A program made the position numbers and the translations under genes. From CAIKMD01 sp963740675 (GTDB taxonomy: Bacteria > Pseudomonadota > Alphaproteobacteria > ATCC43930 > CGMCC-115725), in contig CAVUFS010000006.1 in NCBI GenBank assembly GCA_963740675.1, positions 124,001 to 188,000 on the forward strand: a DNA stretch of 64,000 nt. Direction: 5' to 3'. The notes beneath the pieces are model-generated. The model was not told the origin of the DNA. It worked only from the letters and a program-made list of their open reading frames with translations, and searched no databases. Position 1 is the stretch's first letter. Each line of letters opens with the position of its first letter. Below are positions 61,355-64,000 of this stretch, one piece after another.

Positions 61355-61465
61355 CTAAGTGCACAGTGGCGATAGGAATGACAACGACGTGCCGGTGCGG
61401 CGCGATGACAGCTCGGCGCTGATCGCGTCGGACGGCGATTGGGCGGTGATCGCTGTCCCGGTCAT
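61355..61465 (-). pseudogene. Stranded 5' end of a DUF202 gene
   Basis: The 36-codon ORF MTGTAITAQSPSDAISA then ELSSRRTGTSLSFL matches the first 30 residues of the DUF202 protein at 58456 (MASSVITSRSSPDEISVELSSRRTGMSF) and then ends. No membrane helices follow. It lies just upstream of the arylsulfatase start. Confidence 0.65.
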
Positions 61466-61486
61466 GATGGCGTCGCGTCTCCAAAA

Positions 61487-61858
61487 CTAGGCTTGCGCTG
61501 GATCGGGTGTGTCGCCGGGTGCATTCCCGCTCCGGCCCATCTTCTCGAGATCGGATTCAAGGAAGAAATTGAGGAAAGTACGGATCGTGGCGATTGCGGC
61601 CAGTTGGCCGATATCTGTCCAGCTCGGCGAGATGGCGGTGCGAATGATGTCGGCAGCGAGTTCGAATTCGAGGCCGAGCAGCAGCCACACGCCGAACCGC
61701 ATCCGTACCTCGCGACGGCGCCCGAAATTCTTCCGCGTCACGAGCGATGGCGCCAAACCGACCAACGCCTCGAGCAAGCCAAAACCGATGACGGCCGCCG
61801 CCACCGCCTCGACGCTCAACGCGACGTAGATACTGATTTCTTTGACCAGAACTTCCAC
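61487..61858 (-). CDS. DUF1622 membrane protein
   Basis: 123 residues with three membrane segments (YVALSVEAVAAAVIGFGLLEAL, RFGVWLLLGLEFELAADII, IGQLAAIATIRTFLNFFLE). The LGLEFELAADIIRTAI stretch is the family hallmark. It starts three bases after the formylglycine-generating enzyme gene ends, so both are in one operon. Function unknown. Confidence 0.88.
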   Translation of the reverse strand: MEVLVKEISIYVALSVEAVAAAVIGFGLLEALVGLAPSLVTRKNFGRRREVRMRFGVWLLLGLEFELAADIIRTAISPSWTDIGQLAAIATIRTFLNFFLESDLEKMGRSGNAPGDTPDPAQA

Positions 61859-61861
61859 GCC

Positions 61862-62833
61862 TCAGCCTGCCGGCCGCACCACGCAACGGAAGCCGAGATG
61901 ACAAGTCGCGGTATCGATGGGCTGCGCCATGCGCGCCGCCGGACGGTATCGCCGGCAATAGTTGGGCGCGCAGAGGTAAGATCCTCCCTTCATCACCTTG
62001 CGCGGAATCCGCGCAGTGTCCCGCGGATCGATGCTCGTCTCGCGCAGGCCGCCGCGCGCATTGCCTGAGCCGCAGCAATCGCCGGTGGCTTTGCCGTGCT
62101 CCTGATACCAATCGCTGGTCCACTCCCAGCAATTGCCGATCATGTCATAGAGGCCATAGCCATTGGCCGGGTAGGAACCGACGGCAACGGTACCAGCGCG
62201 CCGCGGCGACAGGTTCTGATGCGGGAACTCGCCGTGCCAGGTATTGGCCATCCACTTGCCGCCAGGCCGGAACTCATCGCCCCAGGCGAATTCAGCCTCA
62301 GGCAATCCGCCGCGCGCGGCATATTCCCACTCCGCCTCGGTGGGCAGCGCTTTGCCAGCCCAGCTCGCGTAGGCCTCGGCGTCTTCATAGGCGATGTGGA
62401 CGACGGGATGATTGGCGATGCCGTGGATGCTGCTGGCGGGTCCGCGCGGATGCCGCCAATCGGCGCCGGGGACATAGGTCCACCACTGATAGACATTGTC
62501 GAGCGCGACACGGTGTTTCGGTTGCTGGAACACGACCGAGGACGGCACCAGCGCTTCCGGCTTAGCGCCGGGATAATCGGCGGCATTGGGCGCTCGCTCC
62601 GTCAACGTGACATAGCCGGTTTCGGCGACGAAGCGCGCGAAATCGGCATTGGTCACGGCGAAGCGATCGATCCAGAAGCCTTCGATAGTAACGCGATGGA
62701 TCGGCGCTTCTTCGGGATAGTGCCGATCCGATCCCATCAGGAAGCTGGTCCCCGGGATCCAAACCGTCGTTGCGGCCGGCGAGGTCTCCAGAGGGCGATC
62801 AGCGCGAACAAGTGTGTCATGGCCCATCTCCAT
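61862..62833 (-). CDS. Formylglycine-generating enzyme (sulfatase activator)
   Basis: 323 residues from MEMGHDTLVRA with GGAAGG ahead. It oxidises the sulfatase Cys to formylglycine. Signatures are PGTSFLMGSDRHYPEEAP, VTNADFARFVAETGYVT, LPTEAEWEYAARGGL and GNCWEWTSDWY. The catalytic cysteine pair lies in KGGSYLCAPNYCRRYRPAAR (Cys-X4-Cys), followed by the closing GFRCVV. It lies between two sulfatase genes, its expected substrates. Confidence 0.95.
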   Translation of the reverse strand: MEMGHDTLVRADRPLETSPAATTVWIPGTSFLMGSDRHYPEEAPIHRVTIEGFWIDRFAVTNADFARFVAETGYVTLTERAPNAADYPGAKPEALVPSSVVFQQPKHRVALDNVYQWWTYVPGADWRHPRGPASSIHGIANHPVVHIAYEDAEAYASWAGKALPTEAEWEYAARGGLPEAEFAWGDEFRPGGKWMANTWHGEFPHQNLSPRRAGTVAVGSYPANGYGLYDMIGNCWEWTSDWYQEHGKATGDCCGSGNARGGLRETSIDPRDTARIPRKVMKGGSYLCAPNYCRRYRPAARMAQPIDTATCHLGFRCVVRPAG

Positions 62834-62891
62834 TGTCCTTCCGTTCGTGTCGCGCGCGGCGGCAGGGTGACCCGCCGCCCCGATCGATTGC

Positions 62892-64000
62892 TCAGCGGCC
62901 GCTATTGCTCGCTTCACTCATCATCTTCAGTGCGTCATCGATGGTGAAGCTGTTGGGCTTTTGTACGGGCGGGAAATCCTTGAACGTCGCGGCCCACTTA
63001 TCGGCGATCGCCCAAGAGCCATAAAGGATATAGGCGTGATAAAGGAACCACTCGTAGTAGCTATTGGACGTGATGTCCGCGAATTCGTAAGGATCGGTGC
63101 GTAGGTTGAACAGCTTCGGCAGGCGCAGCCGTATGAAAGGTTCACCCCAGAGCTGCATCGTGCCGCGAAGCCGCTGCTCCATGAACACGATCTTCCAATT
63201 ATCGTACCGTATCCCGAGTACGTCGCCGTCGTCGCTGAGATAGACGAAGAGTTTACGCGGACTCTCTTTCTCTTGGCCGGTCAGATAAGGCAGCAAATTG
63301 TACCCATCGATATGATTCTTGTAGGTCCGGCCGACCGCCCGATAGCCCTTCTTCACTTTTTCGACGATGTCGGGCTCGCCGGCCATGGCGAGGAACGTCG
63401 GCAACCAATCGTGATGCTGGACGATCCCGTTTGAGATCTGGCCGGCTTTGATCTTACCGGGCCAACGCACCAGCATCGGCACGCGGAACGCCCCTTCCCA
63501 ATTGGTGTCCTTCTCGCTGCGGAAGGGCGTCGTACCGCCATCCGGCCATGAGTTGCGATGCGGACCGTTGTCGGTCGAATACATGACGAAGGTATCTTCG
63601 GCGATGCCCAGCTCGTCGAGATAGTCGAGCATTTCGCCGACATTCTTGTCGTGATCGATCATTGTGTCGTGATAGGGCGATTGCCAGCGTCCGGCCTGAC
63701 CCAGACTTTCTTTCTTGGTGTGCGTGAACAGGTGCATATGGGTGGTGTTGAGCCAGACGAAGAAAGGTTTGCTGTCATCCTTCTGGCGCTTGATGAAATC
63801 TTTGGCTGCGGCGACGAATTCGTCGTCGCATGTCTCCATCCGCTTGGTATCGAGCGGTCCCGTATCCTCGATCTTCTGTTTACCGACCTTGCCCCAGCGC
63901 GGTTGCTCGGTGGGATCGTCCTTATCCTGCGCCCAGGAATGGATCACGCCGCGCGGCATGACGCTTTTGCGCAGATCTGGAAAATCTTTCTCCGGATAAT
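62892..64000 (-). CDS. Sulfatase, C-terminal part; N-terminus beyond window edge
   Basis: About 369 residues visible. FFVWLNTTHMHLFTHTKKES and FVMYSTDNGPHRNSWPDGG carry metal and substrate residues. GKIKAGQISNGIVQHHDWLPTFLAMAG is the typical late sulfatase segment. The C-terminus is FTIDDALKMMSEASNSGR. The formylglycine motif should lie to the right of the window. It ends 58 bases before the start of its activator gene and heads the sulfatase operon. Confidence 0.93.
   Translation of the reverse strand, partial: YPEKDFPDLRKSVMPRGVIHSWAQDKDDPTEQPRWGKVGKQKIEDTGPLDTKRMETCDDEFVAAAKDFIKRQKDDSKPFFVWLNTTHMHLFTHTKKESLGQAGRWQSPYHDTMIDHDKNVGEMLDYLDELGIAEDTFVMYSTDNGPHRNSWPDGGTTPFRSEKDTNWEGAFRVPMLVRWPGKIKAGQISNGIVQHHDWLPTFLAMAGEPDIVEKVKKGYRAVGRTYKNHIDGYNLLPYLTGQEKESPRKLFVYLSDDGDVLGIRYDNWKIVFMEQRLRGTMQLWGEPFIRLRLPKLFNLRTDPYEFADITSNSYYEWFLYHAYILYGSWAIADKWAATFKDFPPVQKPNSFTIDDALKMMSEASNSGR

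Overview
The window is a high-GC chromosomal segment of an alphaproteobacterium, probably a soil or environmental relative of Hyphomicrobiales or Rhodospirillales. Evidence for this is the nuoA-B-C-D order, the tig-clpP-clpX-lon-hupB order with tRNA genes in between, a sigma-54 promoter ahead of glnB-glnA, and several EcfG-type (GGAAC-N16/17-CGTT-like) promoters. I cannot name the genus.

Layout. (1) 0-9.5 kb, minus strand: a core block of complex I genes (nuoA to the start of nuoD), tRNA-Asp, a clipped GIY-YIG gene with a palindromic element, tRNA-Val, hupB, lon, clpX, clpP, tig and tRNA-Leu. (2) 9.6-19.4 kb: malonyl-CoA decarboxylase with the NAD(P)HX repair enzyme, tRNA-His, a TauE/SafE permease, an MscS channel, a DUF4142 secreted protein, a vanillate-demethylase-like Rieske oxygenase and glnB-glnA. 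(3) 19.5-36.1 kb: a large catabolic cluster. It has an FAD aromatic hydroxylase, three full Rieske oxygenase alpha subunits plus a fourth remnant, a quinone-oxidoreductase-like enzyme, two polar-amino-acid-type binding proteins, a permease-ATPase fusion, two acetamidase/formamidase proteins, an AraC regulator, an extradiol dioxygenase and a methyltransferase. Together these look like an uptake and breakdown route for an unidentified, probably nitrogen-containing aromatic compound. (4) 36.2-58.7 kb: an accessory, stress-flavoured region that begins at a tRNA-Thr 3' half. It holds catalase KatE, a Crp/Fnr regulator, pyrophosphatase, DUF1345, BrkB/DUF3618/holin-like envelope proteins, hemerythrin, many very small proteins and many truncated genes (galM, glgX, isochorismatase, a molybdopterin oxidoreductase, an SDR, rmuC, a glnA tail, an OprB porin). 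(5) 58.9-64 kb: a sulfatase locus with two sulfatases, their formylglycine-generating enzyme and a DUF1622 membrane protein.

A recurring technical point is that several normally indispensable or conserved genes (nuoC, lon, clpX, ppa, the AraC gene) are split by single-base changes. Most of these are +1 insertions, often in short runs of one base. All conserved residues continue in another frame, so consensus errors are more likely than real gene loss. By contrast, the truncated genes in region 4 lack whole domains and are real remnants. I found no transposase, integrase or CRISPR array.
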